From Holothuria scabra (taxonomy: Eukaryota; Echinodermata; Holothuroidea; Aspidochirotida; Holothuriidae): DNA of 64,000 nt. A program made the position numbers and the translations under genes. Within the stretch, counting starts at the first letter, position 1. Every line of letters starts with the position of its first letter. The stretch covers positions 13,951,450-14,015,449 of the forward strand of contig CM074187.1 of NCBI GenBank assembly GCA_037179385.1, in the 5' to 3' direction. Of this stretch, positions 12,206 through 25,095 are shown in pieces. Below the pieces are notes generated by a model, which worked only from the letters and a program-made list of their open reading frames with translations, had not been told where the DNA came from and searched no databases.

Positions 12206-13191
12206 TCGTTCCTAAAATTTTTCCATGACAAAGTCAAAGTGACTGAAAAGTGCAATTTTACTCTAAAAGGCAGAATTAGCTGCGCCCTGATTACAACTAA
12301 TGAGGAAAGAAGACCTTCTTACGGGAGAATACGTCTGACACGCATTTCCAATGAAGCAGAATCCTATTTTCTTTAGTGAAATTTTATCATCCTATTTTTA
12401 ACGTCAAAAGGTCCATTTTATTGTCAGGAGGAAATTATTCATCCCTTTTAGGAAATCCTTTAATCGTGTTTCTGTACCAAACGAACACTTTAACGATTAA
12501 TAATTGTTGCCTTGTTCGACGAACGACATTCCTCTAACCAGCCAAGGTCTATAGCAGCTTGTTAATAAAGACAAAAAATTGTAAAAACGAAAAACAGTTT
12601 GGTCGATTGTGCAAAAAATATTAATTTGTATAAAAATGTAGTTGTTTTTGGTGGTGTCAATACTAAGTGTCACAAATGTCATACCTCTTTCAAAAACAAA
12701 TATCACTTTTATATCAAATAAATATCTTGAAAAATCTATTTCATAGCATCTCGAAAAACTGTTACTGAAAGACCAATCTTTATAATTGCCGTGTTCGCCA
12801 ATATACAACAAAACGGGGAGTTAATTACTTTTGCAACCTGCAATGTCCACCCTCTCTAATTTTCTATTGTTTATTGATAAGTCAATTACGTTGCTTACGA
12901 CCGTATGTTTTTGAAAGTATTCAGGGTGAACCTCCGACCTGGACAGTGTCCGCAAAGTTCCGCAGTCTGCATTGCACTTTGTAGTAACTCTTGATCGAGA
13001 GTTTTGCCACGAGACCAGTCTGTAGGACTAGCCATTCGTTTTAATTTCGAATATATTGTATCAATTTCTATCTCACGTTGTAAGTGTACAACGAAGTAGT
13101 TTAGATTGATTAGCCCACGGCCATGAGTAATGGTGTAAACGATATTTTAATTGATTTCATTATATGTGAATTCCTGGGAGCTTCGATTAAC

Positions 13192-13283
13192 CTACAAATA
13201 CTACCATCAAGAACTGAATACTTAGCGACTCTTATAATTCTTGAAATCCTGTTAACAACGCCTTCGGCATCATATCCCCCAGT
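13192..13283 (-). CDS. Candidate internal exon, - strand, unidentified
   Basis: On the - strand an acceptor with pyrimidine tract (ctatttcttagcctacag) precedes 92 bases that are open in one frame and end at TGTAG/gttaat. The translation starts TGGYDAEGVVNRISRIIRV and ends DGSICR. The + strand over the same stretch is also open, which weakens the call. No partner exon with matching phase was found. Function unknown. Confidence 0.3.
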
Positions 13284-14440
13284 CTGTAGGCTAAGAAATA
13301 GACGCGGTTTTAGAGCGATTATGAAGCAGGGAGAGAAAGGATAAACGGCGATTGCAAAGGAAGGTAGGAAGATGGATTGGATATTTGGTCGAGGGCGTTT
13401 TAAAATTTCCAGCCTAATTAAACCACACATTTTGCATGTAAGGTTAGATATACCTTAAGCAAAAATAGATCTAGTACAGGACAAATTACTACTTCTCCGT
13501 TTTACTTATTTATCGATTGATCATTTATGTTGCAAGAATTACAACAAAGACGAGTTTCCAAATTTCGATATCTCCCGAGAGTTGGTTGCATGCTTCCTAT
13601 ATGAGGAAAAGTAACTAGTTTGTTTGTACTACAGTTTTTCTCTTTACAAATGACGAAGAGAGAAACTGTTTAGAGTCAAAGCATTTGGAAGTTAGAACCA
13701 TCTCGCGGAGCGAAATGAAACCTCCTAATTCTTAAAAAACTGAATAAACTGGCACGGTGTTTACGTAAAGGCCTCGGTCGGTCCCGTAAGTTGCTCGAAA
13801 GCATTTTCATTTTCCCCTTTACACGTCACTTTGTTTAAAGTCAATTCAAATGCAGGCCTGAAACTAATAAAGGCTATCCTTCTTCAACTTTCACGGTGTA
13901 CAGAAATAAAACGGGATCGCAAATCTCAAATTTCAGTTTGCATAATATACACAGGTTCATGGAAAGATGTCTTCGCATGTGGAAGCAATGACTTTTTTCA
14001 TAAAAGACAACTTTTAATCAAGCTTAACTATTCTCCAAGTGCGTCCGTTACGTTGTAAATCTCATCGCCTGAAAAGTTTTTGTCTTAAAGCTACATTTCA
14101 AATGACTGTTTTCAGAGGTAGAGACGTCTAGGCGGTGTAGTGGAGGGTTGTGAAATTGTATTTTCACTTAGAATTCTGTTTCGCATTTGATAATACTGAT
14201 ATACTGAGGAAATGTAAAATAGATCGATTATTTAAAGATGATTTCAAACACTTTCACTCTTTTTTCTTGTTTGATTGGTATTTCAATGTGGAATAAGTCC
14301 AGACCATTAAAAAATCTTCCAATTCTCAATTCCATTTCCTTTCCAAAAACGTCATGAACTGAAATTTCTAAACAATGAAGTAAGTTGAACGGTTAGTTTG
14401 CATCAACTAGAATTTGGGGGCATTTTCAGAGACGTTTGCT

Positions 14441-14701
14441 TATAGACGAATCCGATTAGCGCTTGTTTTTAGTGACTGTAAACATCCATTAGTGGGGTCC
14501 ATCAACTTCTAATCGTCTCCATTTATTGTTAACGTGAATTTCAAATCTTCATATTCAGTGAAGTTGAGAAAATCAAGATACACTTCAGTTTACAACCATC
14601 CATGGAATAGGTAAGGACGGAAAATTAAAGATTAATGGTGGGGGACCCCAGTAATGGCCGACTAAAATCAGACCATCATAATCTGTCCGGATTCGTCTAT
14701 A
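14441..14701 (+). mobile_element. 260-bp inverted-repeat element with GACGAATCCG ends, copy 2
   Basis: This is the best-preserved copy: tatagacgaatccg at the left and its exact reverse complement, cggattcgtctata, at the right. TA at the outer edge of each end would fit insertion at a TA dinucleotide, as in Tc1/mariner-type elements, but the TA may be part of the repeat. Internal blocks are shared with three other copies. Confidence 0.8.
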
Positions 14702-16739
14702 CCAGAAAGCTGCAAGGACGGAGACACAACAGTCACAGCTGCTTCAGCAATAGTTACTTGGGAACGTAGTTTTCCCACTTAAGTATCAAACTTTGATTGG
14801 TAGGTTTCTTAGTGTCCTTTGTTAGGTACTGCTGACTTTTCTCTCCATAAAGAGGACCTGACCCTTTAGACCCAGATAATCATTGGATAATTGCCTTTTT
14901 TAAAACATGCCTTGATCTAAGGTTTGTTATTTGTTTTCCGCTCTAATCAAAACGCTTAATGAAACGACTAGCAATGGCAAATTAAATATATTAGTTCCTT
15001 CGCATCGGAACCAGTTTAAGGTGTAGTCTGCTATAAGTGTTGTTAAAGTTTAAATCATTTTGTCCAACTTTGTCACATTTCCAGATAATTTGTAAACATA
15101 TCTGAAATGTACCTAGTGATGGAATTTTCCGCAGAAGTTATGGGAAAGTATGTTGATTGTGGCTGGTACCGAACATAGTGTAAAATTTGACCTATATGCA
15201 TGACGGCTGGCAACGAAAATTTAATGAAGATGGTTGAAGGGTGTGTCTTCACCTTTCGGCAATGCATTGCTGATACTAATTGATCTAAGCAATGAGAGAG
15301 AGAATTTGGAAAGAACAACAGGATTGCTCCAAAAAGTCTATGCAAGTTGTGTCTCTTTCCTTACAGCTCCCTACTTATTTGTTTAGAATAGTTTGCGGAG
15401 GATGAGGGTAGCTCTGTTGGGAAGCAAGATTTCATCGGAAGTAACGCCTTTCAGCTATTCAGCTAGTCGACGTGGTACTTTGGAAAGGATTGAGAAATAA
15501 ACAACGCTTGAAGTCAAGGCAACAGCCTCCAAGCAGGGAGGTATTAATAACACATTAATAATTACGATGGCATGCTAAAATCAATATTAACGACGTTGTC
15601 TAAAACCTTGATTCATCAATATGTTTAAAAGCAAAGGGGTGGTGGACAAAATGTACATTCTACCCAATAAAACGAACAACCGAAAAAATCGCAAACCATG
15701 CACTCAAGGAAAAATTTCCCAGTCAAACTATTTTGGTAGGTATAATCCGTGGAACATATTGCACTCAGTTTGAATCGGATACTCTTAAATTTCTTCAAAG
15801 AATTCTCAATGGATTATTTGTTAGCTATAAGAAATGCTTTGTTATAAAGAAGTAATGAAGTGCGAAATACACAACTTATGACTTAAGTCTATGGCTAGGA
15901 CCAACAACAGCCGTGAAATCAGACGCATAGCCAATAGAGGTGGGATGGGGGTGGGACTTACAGTAGCGCCACCAGGAGGACAGGAGGGGGGGTTTCCTTG
16001 CCCCTCCTCTTCCCCAGTTAGGCCAGTAAGAAGTTCGGTTAACCGAAAAACATTTTTTATCCAAAGATATGCTAAAACCCGAGAGCTTCCAGGGGTTCCA
16101 ACCCTCAGAATTGGGCGCTTTGGACTCGGTTTCGAGCTGCACGAAAATGTTTGCCCCAAACATTATCCTTTGCCTTAGTTTAACCCTTACCCATTTTGGC
16201 GCCGCCACTGCGAACTGGCTACGTGTCTCCCCATAGATAAAGTTTAAAATTTGAAATAATGGTAGAGAGAGGAAATTACATTGATCGCTATAAACTTTAT
16301 GACATTTGTGACATGCAAGAGGAGACATCTGCAGATTTACAAAATCGTTAGTTCTCTAAAAGGGAATGGGTATACTCACTACGCCTTTCAATTCCCCATG
16401 TCCCACTTCAAACCCCTCCTACTTCCCATGTCCGACTTCAAACTCCTTTTTATAACACAATCCATTCTGCGCGCTTGCATTAGATCCTTCGTATCTTGAG
16501 TCTACACAACATCATGGTCACCAATTGCTCAACAAACAACTGCGGAAACAATGTTCTCTATCTAATTAAAACTCGTGTGTGGATTCAACTGCTGATTTGT
16601 TTCCACATTGACGAATCTAAACGACTAGGCAAAGACATACCTGGGTTGAAATCAATCCCCCAGTGAAATGAGAATAGTTACTCTTCCTATGAATGTTGAA
16701 GTTGCAAGCTGTTCCAGTGCATGCCTGAGTAAGGTATTT
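14702..16739. other. No gene seen; GC-rich patch at about 15890-16215
   Basis: Mostly plain AT-rich sequence. The patch from about 15890 to 16215 (cgccaccaggaggacagg, then cccctcctcttccccag, ending near ttggcgccgccactg) is clearly richer in GC. It is open on both strands, which suggests composition rather than coding. It may be the remains of an element whose ends resemble the GGCG..CCAC motifs of the neighbouring composite element. Confidence 0.35.
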
Positions 16740-18367
16740 CCATTGGCGTAGGGGAGCATTTCAATTTTGGGACAGAAGTTTTTTCGCCCGAAAAAATGTA
16801 ATTCTGCCTTTAAGACAATCTTTGTAATTTTGCCCGTCGAAGCGGAACGCCACCACTGGTTGGCGCGGAGCGTCCAGGAAATTTGAAAATTCGTACCTCT
16901 CAGACAGTCGAAAATGGCATTTCCCAGGCTAATAAAGGGGATCCAAGCAGTCGCTTTTTTAAGTTTCGATTGCAGATAAATGTTTACTCCAAACTAAAAT
17001 TCAGCCAGAAAGACCAAGCGGAGCGCCACCATTAGTTGGCGAGAAGCGTACAGGAAATTTTGAAATGTGCGACCCCTCAGACAGTTGAAAATGTAATTTC
17101 CTATGCTTTTAAGTGGTCTAAGCGTTCGCAAATTCGAGGTTACGTTTGCAAAATTTGTTCACTTCAGTTTAACTAAAATTCTGCTAGCGTTACCATTGGT
17201 TTGTCACGAAACGCTACCACTGGTTGGCGCGAAGCGAACAGAAACTTATGGAAATCGGACCCCTGAGACAGTCGAAAATGACATTTTCCAGGCTTAAGGG
17301 GGATCCAAGCAGTCGCTATTTGATTAGAAAATTACCAGATAAAATGTTTCACTACCAAGCGATGAATGGGTGTCGCATATTTTCGGGGAAAACTACAAAA
17401 TGAAATTGAAAACATGCTAATGATTTTCACTCTATTGCGACTGTTGGCTAAATTTCAACATATATTGATACAATTGTGTGACTTCCCGAACTTCCGACTA
17501 TATATATATATGATTTTACTTTTGAAAAATGTAACATATCAAGGTGGGTTTAAACGAATTTTCAAACAGACTTATGGGAAGACATTCTCACATTGTATCA
17601 TTAAAGTATCAGGATAGAAGGCAAACTTTTGGGTACCTGAGCAGCCTCCTGTCTGTCCGTTGAATTAATTTGACAATTGAATACGTTCCAGCGTTGTTTA
17701 AACCTGTGCCCGAATATTTGACCATTTCGGGCAATTTTTGCAAGACTACAGTATGAAGAAGAGACGATGAAATTTTTTTTAACATTCTACCCAAATGTGT
17801 CGCAGATCTTTGTTATTTTCCATGAAAATTTTACTTTAAATATAACGTTTTCTGTTTTTCGGCAACAATTTGAAGGTTTTGAAATAATTGGCCAATTCAG
17901 GTATTGTGTTATTCAAGATTTAAAAACAGACTTAGGAATGAATAGTTTCTTTCAAGTCGAAGGCTTCCCAAGTGTGTCGCGATTTTGTATCTGTTATATT
18001 TTTCGTAACTATGTTACCCTTACTATGATACTTTTGCATTTTCGGGCAATATAGAAAGAATTTGGATATTCGACAATTTCGAGCATTAAGTCGTGGTTAT
18101 CTGTGAAGGAAAATTCACAAATAATAGCTTTCTGCTGCCCGAAGGTGTAGCAATGTTTTGGAATCTTAACTTGGCTTTTCATGAAAATTTTAATGCGACT
18201 TAATGACGTTTCTTTCCTTTTTTCGGGCATACCTTTTATTAGATTTCGGCCACATTTAAGAATTTTCTAAAAAAACCATCCCATTTTTTTCAAAATTAAA
18301 GGCCAGTCCGATTTTGTTCCAAATTCCTGCCAGAATTTAGATTTTGCCAAAATCGTACGCCACTGGG
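16740..18367. mobile_element. Composite element with CCAnTGGCGTA ends and internal tandem arrays
   Basis: The left end ccattggcgtaggg and the right end cgtacgccactgg are imperfect inverted repeats. The flanks ggtattt and ggtatgt may be a 7-bp target duplication. The left third holds about three units of ~180 bp, each with cgccaccactggttggcgc, cctcagacagtcgaaaatg and ggggatccaagcagtcgc. The right half holds ~190-bp units with catgaaaattttac and tttttcgggca motifs. No open frame of meaningful length is present. It looks like a non-autonomous DNA transposon that carries satellite-like arrays. The superfamily is not assigned. Confidence 0.6.
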
Positions 18368-18738
18368 TATGTTCACTCCACCCAAGAGCTAAGTGAGGTC
18401 CTGTGAGGTCCTGTGGGGTAATAGTGGTAAGGTTGCAACCCTTGAGACTACCCACCACACCAAGTATGATTTTGGGACAAGTTTGTGCATCCCGAGGAAT
18501 TGAAAAAACCCGCATAGGAGATAGAAACAGGTCAAATGCTAGGAGCACACTTTAATCCACAACAAGGTAGCCAATTTCAGCCACTCCAAATTTGCTAGAA
18601 AATTATCTATCCAGAAACCCGACGAGTAAAAAGTAAAGAGATTCCGAAGATATGAAGTTTGTCTCAGTCTACCTGAATTTATTCCGGAAGCTCAGAGTGG
18701 GCCACAATTGCGGAATACCCTGCAACTGTTGGATCTAT

Positions 18739-18777
18739 CGCAAGTGTATCTTTGTCATTGTCATTGATACACTTGCG
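18739..18777. other. Perfect 12-bp hairpin
   Basis: cgcaagtgtatc is followed, after a 15-base spacer containing tcattgtcatt, by its exact reverse complement gatacacttgcg. It lies about 110 bases left of the foldback element. Function unknown; it could be the scar or core of a small inverted-repeat element. Confidence 0.6.
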
Positions 18778-20173
18778 AGCGATCATTGTGTTGTTATCTT
18801 CTGCTACGATGCAATATTGGGTGATGAAAGTTTTGACGGGATTTCAACTAAACTCCTACTCGGCTTATACCAACTGTATAAGTACCACTTGTTACAACCG
18901 ATAATGTAAAAATTAACCGATAATGTAAAAAAAAATATCCGATAATGTGAAAACTTTTCTAAAGAGGGTTTCATATGGTCCTATCAATATTTATGTTTGT
19001 GTTTGAGTTTATGTGGATAGGCAGGTAAGCTTGCAGAAGGCGGGCGGACAGGGCGGGAAAGCAAATAGATAGGTTTGTGCTTGCGTACGTGTGTGTGCGT
19101 ATGTGCGCAGGTAACCTGTGTGAGTTTATCGGCCTATGTAATTGACTATGTTGTGTCTGAATGTAGCCTTAATCACGGTAGCAGCAAGGACTTTTTATTG
19201 GGGGTGGCCAACTATACGAGACCTGATTCACCGTCAGGGGGAATTTTCGAATATTTAAGTACCTTAAGATGTAATCTGGTGTTAATATCATTCGCATCAT
19301 TAGCATCGTTTGAAGCCATTCTTTCTGCACCATTACAAAATATTTTTTCCAGATTTCGATTGAGTGCATTATCCCCTGGCCTCCCTCTAGTTATGTCAAT
19401 GGCCTATACGTGGTTTATGAATTCTCACGTGTTGCTCAAGAAAATGGACTCCGAAGAAACGACAAGAAATCAATGTCTGATCAGAGAGCAGTTTACTGGT
19501 CTGATCGGACAGATAGCTCAGTATATGAGTTCTCAAGCTATACGCTATTTAATATCACACTCACTTAGCCTGCCAGATTCAAACCAAAAGGTCTCCAAAG
19601 TCATCTCTCACACCAGTTTGCCCAAGTTGTAATTTACATGTGCGTGTCAATGTGTGTGTATCATTTGCATGTATGAGAATATATGCATTTTCCATTTAGT
19701 CATACATTGTTCTTGTCACACCACTTTCTTGTCCCCCTCGTAGCGCCACGGCTGCTCGAGCGACAAGTGCAGTTTTATGAACCCAATCAGTAACTATGTA
19801 TAGGCCATTGTCATATCTGGAGGGACTCCAGAGGGGCCATATCCCCTATCGAGTTCTGAAAAAATATTTTGTAATAGCACAAAAAGAAAGACTTCAATGA
19901 TACTAATGATGCAAATGATAGCAGTACCAGTTTACATCTTAGGTTACTTTATTTTCCAAAAATTAGTTAACTGTAGTTGGCCACCCCCAATAAAAATATC
20001 CTGGTTACTCCCTTGATGAAAGCTTCCGTCAGATACAGCATAGTCAATTATATAGTCCAATAAATTAACACAAGTTTCATGCTCACATACGCACGTACAC
20101 ACGGGCCCACCCACGAACCTACCTGTTCGCTTTTCCACCCCGCCCATATGCCACCTGTCAGCTTACCTGCCGA

Positions 20174-20453
<280 letters not shown>

Positions 20454-20512
20454 CTCGCACACAGACACACCAGTAGGTAGGACCATATGAAACCCTCGTT
20501 GGAACAGTTTTT

Positions 20513-20655
20513 ACATTATCGGTAATTTTTTTACATTATCGGTTCAAAGAATTTTTTACATTATTGGTTGTCTTTTTTACATTAACTTTTCAAAGAATTT
20601 TTACATTATCAGTAATTTTTTTTACGTTATCGGTTATTTTTTACATTATCGGTTG
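20513..20655. repeat. TTTTTTACATTATCGGT tandem, 6 or so imperfect copies
   Basis: The sub-terminal part of the right foldback arm is built of repeated ttttttacattatcggt units with spacers such as tcaaagaa. The left arm has three equivalent units (ccgataatgtaaaaa) at 18897-18952. Sub-terminal tandem repeats are typical of foldback-type elements and may be transposase-binding sites, which is inference. Confidence 0.75.
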
Positions 20656-20989
20656 TAACGGCACTCAAACAAACATAGAAATGTTTACAACGCCGACAGC
20701 TACAGATATGTATCACAGAGAATGGCTCAAGTTGCAGTCACTTAGCAGTTCAGAAAGCGCCAAGATAATGCTTTGAACTCTCTTTGGGCATGGATAACAT
20801 ACGGCAAAGTGAATGTTTCATATGAAAAAATTCGAAGGGCAACTTTGGATACGGGTTTGGAAATATCCTAATCCTGAAGCTTAAAAGTCAGCAACTGGCC
20901 ACGTTTCTTCTCATCAACGCTCCAAAATCGTGGTAATTTATTGGCTATGTTTACAAAGGTGCGATTTAAATATTGGTTCAGGTTCTTTG

Positions 20990-21300
20990 GGGGAAACATT
21001 GTACAAAAATAATTTTTTAGGACGGTGGGAAGTGGCGGTTGCTCAAAAGACTATATGGAGCTCCACCATCAATATGCGCCAAGCGTACAGAAAAGCTTTG
21101 AAATACTTGACCCCCAGACAGGCGGAAATGACATTTCCAGAATTGAAAATAGAATTGAAGTGTTCTTTAGTAGCAAGTTACAATCCAATCATGCATCAAT
21201 GAGCATATTTCTGCTGGAGAACATAATGTTCAAAGTAATTCTTAGAAAGGGGTATGATCTCTCTTTGAACCGTCGGCAACAGGCCACGACGGACCATATG
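20990..21300. repeat. Decayed family-7 repeat block
   Basis: gctccaccatcaatatgcgc, aagcgtacagaaaagcttt and cccccagacaggcggaaat align with the ~180-bp units of the composite element at 16740-18367. It has no clear ends and directly follows the foldback element. Confidence 0.5.
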
Positions 21301-21309
21301 AAAGCTTTG

Positions 21310-23835
21310 TCAGCACCGACTGCATTGCTTGAGTAATGAAAAGCATTGCATGTGATTTTCATCCGATTGGTGTTGGAATAATATTCAGGAAATGATTGGG
21401 TGTAATATATCAGGAAAAGACAGAGGTCGAAATTGTCACTTGTTCATATTAAGCAAGAAATACACATCTCCATAACAAATCGTTGCGTTATAAGTGGATT
21501 CTTTTCACTAGTTGAGACATTCATCATCAAATTAAGCTCTGTTTTTCAAAACCAATTAACTTCACGTACAGTAGTACTTCGACATGTTAAGGGTTTTTAA
21601 AATGCATTTTCAGACAAAATTTTATGACACCCTTGTGAAAGTTTAAGGGCTTAACCCCGGGTCAATGGGCACGAGGCCTCGGCTTTGGTATCTATTTCGT
21701 TGTGTTTTGAGACAAAATTCTTCATCTAAATTGTCTTCCTCCATGCAAGAGTTAAGTGGGGTACATGTGAGGTAACTTGTCATTGAAGGGGATTTTATTT
21801 GCAGTAGTATGGAGGGGTCGCTTTCATTAGGATGACTTATTGCTGCAATCAACGGTAACATATGAAAAATAAAGTATGATAAAAAACGTATTATTAAAAG
21901 CGAATATTATAGTTTTCATGAAACACAGTTATCATACCTGTTTTGGTGCAAACCGCACCTTCAACGGAAATTGAGTAAATGCAAAAAAAAAAAAAAGTAA
22001 GTAAGATAAAATAAAACAAAATTGACGTAAATCTTTCCAAAATTCATTTACATTTTCTAATTAAGTTTCGGTCTCCTTATTGGACGCATGTGTAAGGAAC
22101 TCCGTTCAATACAAGAATTCGAACGACTGAGAAGTCCAGAAAGTCAACAATTTACAATAAAATTTGAAAACTCTCCACAGTTATTACTTCAATAAAAACT
22201 CTAAAGCGAGCCCATCTTAAAATTTAATTATTTCTAAACAGACAAGCAATGACAGGGAATAATTAAATAATGAAAATGCTTTTAAAATATGTCATTACAA
22301 CAACCGATATTATATTCAGACGCTATGATTAAACTGCCGTAATGTTGTCTCCGTGGCTCAAACGAACCGCAAATGGTTAGGTTCGGTAATAATTATGCTT
22401 TGCGAAATACAGAGCGATGGCTCATCTTCGAGACTAAAGGGAACTAAACAAATGGAGCCACGATTGCCACTAATAAAATTCCTCTTATTGTAAAAAACAT
22501 GGTGCTTTTCTTTGATGGGTGTTTCGTTGAGTTAAGGAGTGAAATTCAAGTGATTGAAGCAGGTTACATGGATTCATTTTGAAGCGACTCATCGAGTTGG
22601 GTTCATGAAATTCAACAAATTTTTCTGAACCTTTTAGGTTTTTTTCACATAGCAATGACAAATAGTTAAATTTATACAATCCCTATATTCTACATATAAA
22701 TAGCTGTTTTGTGAGAAAAGGCAACCCTAAGGTGGCGGCAGCCACAGAGGCGCTACGCAGGCTAACGATCTCCCGGACTATCTTCACTTCAATTCAATGA
22801 AGGAGTATACTGACGCAGGAACTTTTAAAGAAGAAAAGGGATAAACTAAAATTATGTGATACTTTTCATTTTCATTTAATCTACGTTTGACCCTGGTTAA
22901 TGGGAGTTCTAGTTTATCGATATATTTCCGTGGTAATGGTGTCTCCAGAGGGTTCGGACCAGGCATGTAGCTAATGCACGAGTAATACGTGACTTTACTG
23001 TTATCCTGTTCAATGATGAGTTCTTTCCATCACGATCATCACGTTGAACCTGATAAACATCAAAGTCAAAGTTAAGGTTACACAGGGCAACCTTTCTTTA
23101 ATTAGACCACATCAAATATTTAATGAAACATAAAAGTTACGCGCTATTAACATTGCTCATAGAAATTGACCTATTCTACAGTGACCCAGTTCTGAATTAT
23201 CGTAATGGCATTTAGTTGTATGAAAAATCTCACACACTTGGCTAACCTGTGTTTGACCAATTTCGAAGAGCATACTCCCGACTAATTTAGGCGATAGACT
23301 TAAAAATGGATTCAATCATCAAGTCTTTTAAGTAATTGAGAAATGAGCAATGAAAGGTTGACTGTTCTGACCGAAGAGACAATCAGGTGGGGGAATCGTT
23401 ATAAATATACGCTTGTAATATGGTGGACCATTGTTTCGTGAGTACGGTAGTTATATTAATTTCAGACCTCAACTTTTCTTTGATGAGAGAATACACAATA
23501 TTGGCTGATAGAAGGTCCCGCTTTCGAGTTATTACCGGATAATAGTTCCATGGTCCTACGAATCGAGGCTGAAAGTGCATACACAGAACCATATATTGAA
23601 TGATGGGTCGGTAGGGATCGTCACCAGGTCACTTGGAGGGAAATCAAACTGTAAATAACAGAACGGTTTATTTTTCAGGATTCCACATCATGGGTTTATC
23701 CCATCCTAAACTAAACGAAAGGAGAGAACTTCTTTGGTGTTAAATGTAGGAGTAAGCCTAAGGTTTTCGGTTTTCATCACTGCCAGTGTTTCATGTGTAC
23801 AATACTAAGGCCAAACACCTATGAAGGGATGAACT
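21310..23835. other. No gene or defined repeat seen
   Basis: AT-rich sequence with short open frames that lack splice signals. A run of about 14 A at 21980-21993 is the only simple repeat of note. The stretch 21640-21850 is slightly richer in GC and open on the - strand for 72 codons, without supporting signals. Confidence 0.4.
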
Positions 23836-23839
23836 GTAT

Positions 23840-24094
23840 GCAGAATTTGGTAGTTTCTATGTCACGGTGCAGCCTGAATGGAAAAATATTTTGGGGAGTG
23901 AGAATCAGCACGACTATCTGACTGTCTGGATTCTTTGCAACGGCAGCTCTACGACTATGTTAGAGCGGATAGAGAAAAAAACCTGCTTCAAAAACCTTGT
24001 AGATAGCCGAAGACATCACGTCTCGAGCGTTCTGAGCTGTACTTACCCATGTAGTTTTAAACTGTGTATTTTAAGTCTACAATATCTCAATTAA
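23840..24094 (+). CDS. Candidate coding segment, unidentified
   Basis: The frame is open from just before 23840 to TAA at 24092-24094 and has protein-like composition: ELYAEFGSFYVTVQPEWKN, then LTVWILCNGSSTTMLERIE, then a part with four cysteines (Cys-Phe, Ser-Cys, Pro-Cys, Leu-Cys). GC content is above its surroundings. The nearest acceptor (actgtatgcag, ending 23841) has a poor pyrimidine tract and no clear donor is present. It could be a terminal exon or a decayed element gene. Confidence 0.25.
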   Translation, partial: AEFGSFYVTVQPEWKNILGSENQHDYLTVWILCNGSSTTMLERIEKKTCFKNLVDSRRHHVSSVLSCTYPCSFKLCILSLQYLN

Positions 24095-24289
24095 ATATTG
24101 AAAAATAAATTCAAGAACGATGGTGATATTTATCAGAAGAGTTGAAATGTCGGCAATGGATAAGGAATGTCGTGCACATTACCTGATTATGTAGCTATCT
24201 TATTTCACAGCCCTTATACCAATTGACATGGCAATGAAAATATTGGACCGTTCAGTTGGAGGAGTTGAAGAATGGAAAGTTATCTAATT

Positions 24290-24600
24290 TGGTAGCCAGA
24301 TTTTTCTCCCCGTAAAAAAATAGTCCTTTCCGAAAGACTGTATAAGCGGGTTGCCACCATCGGTTGGTGATGAGCGCACAGGAATTTTGAAAAATTGCCA
24401 CCCTTCAGATACTGTAGCTGGAAATGCCATTTTCTAGAATTTAAAGTAGAATCTACGCAGTCATTATTTTAAACTTTGGTTTGCAAAAAATTCGTTAATG
24501 CAATAAAAAGTGAGCGACTCGCAAAATGCTCAGAAGTTTAAAAATTTGTTTTGATGAATGTCCTATGAAGATGGGAGTTGAACTATTAGAATTAATTTTT
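24290..24600. repeat. Single family-7 repeat unit
   Basis: ggttgccaccatcggttgg, gagcgcacaggaattttg, cttcagatactgtagctgg and ctacgcagtcattatttt align in order with the ~180-bp units at 16845, 17019 and 17208. The unit stands alone, without recognisable ends. Confidence 0.5.
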
Positions 24601-25095
24601 CATGAGCTTTAATATATATTTTTGATTTTTTTTTTACTTGTGGTACACTTTAACAAGTATAACGTGCCGGCATGGTTAAGGCAAGGCGTAAGGGTTCCGT
24701 ATAACTCAAAAATAACACGGCACAGACATGGAATGCGTTAACGGTACCTTCTGTACTGAGGTCTTGTTCAGTTTTGTCTATCTGCTTGATCGAATACTTA
24801 CAAAATACGTGAACCAATCAGGTGTAACAGAAAGCTTAACATAGCGAAGAAGATTTGTACATTTCTACAAACTGCAGCTGCTATTTAAGTTTTCGTCTTT
24901 CGGGTTTAGTCGTTTTTAATTGCTACACAAGTTTTCTCGGACAAGTGCCATCCAGTATTCACGCCTATCTTTAATCCAGAATATAATGTAGTAGCTGGCA
25001 CTAAAAACCGGTATCGATTGCTTACAGAGACCGTGATGTGAGATAACGTTTTTCTTTGACAAATGTACTCTTTGATTAATAATGACGTTATACTA

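Noticed and set aside
13123..13344. + strand gene opposite the candidate exon at 13192-13283
   Set aside because: The frame is open and begins with ATG, but it is very hydrophobic, has no supported splice or polyadenylation signals, and overlaps the better - strand splice signals.
15891..16178. GC-rich 95-codon frame on the + strand (and 105-150 codons on the - strand)
   Set aside because: Several frames on both strands are open at once over a GC-rich, purine-strand-biased patch, which is a composition effect. No domain or splice signal is visible.
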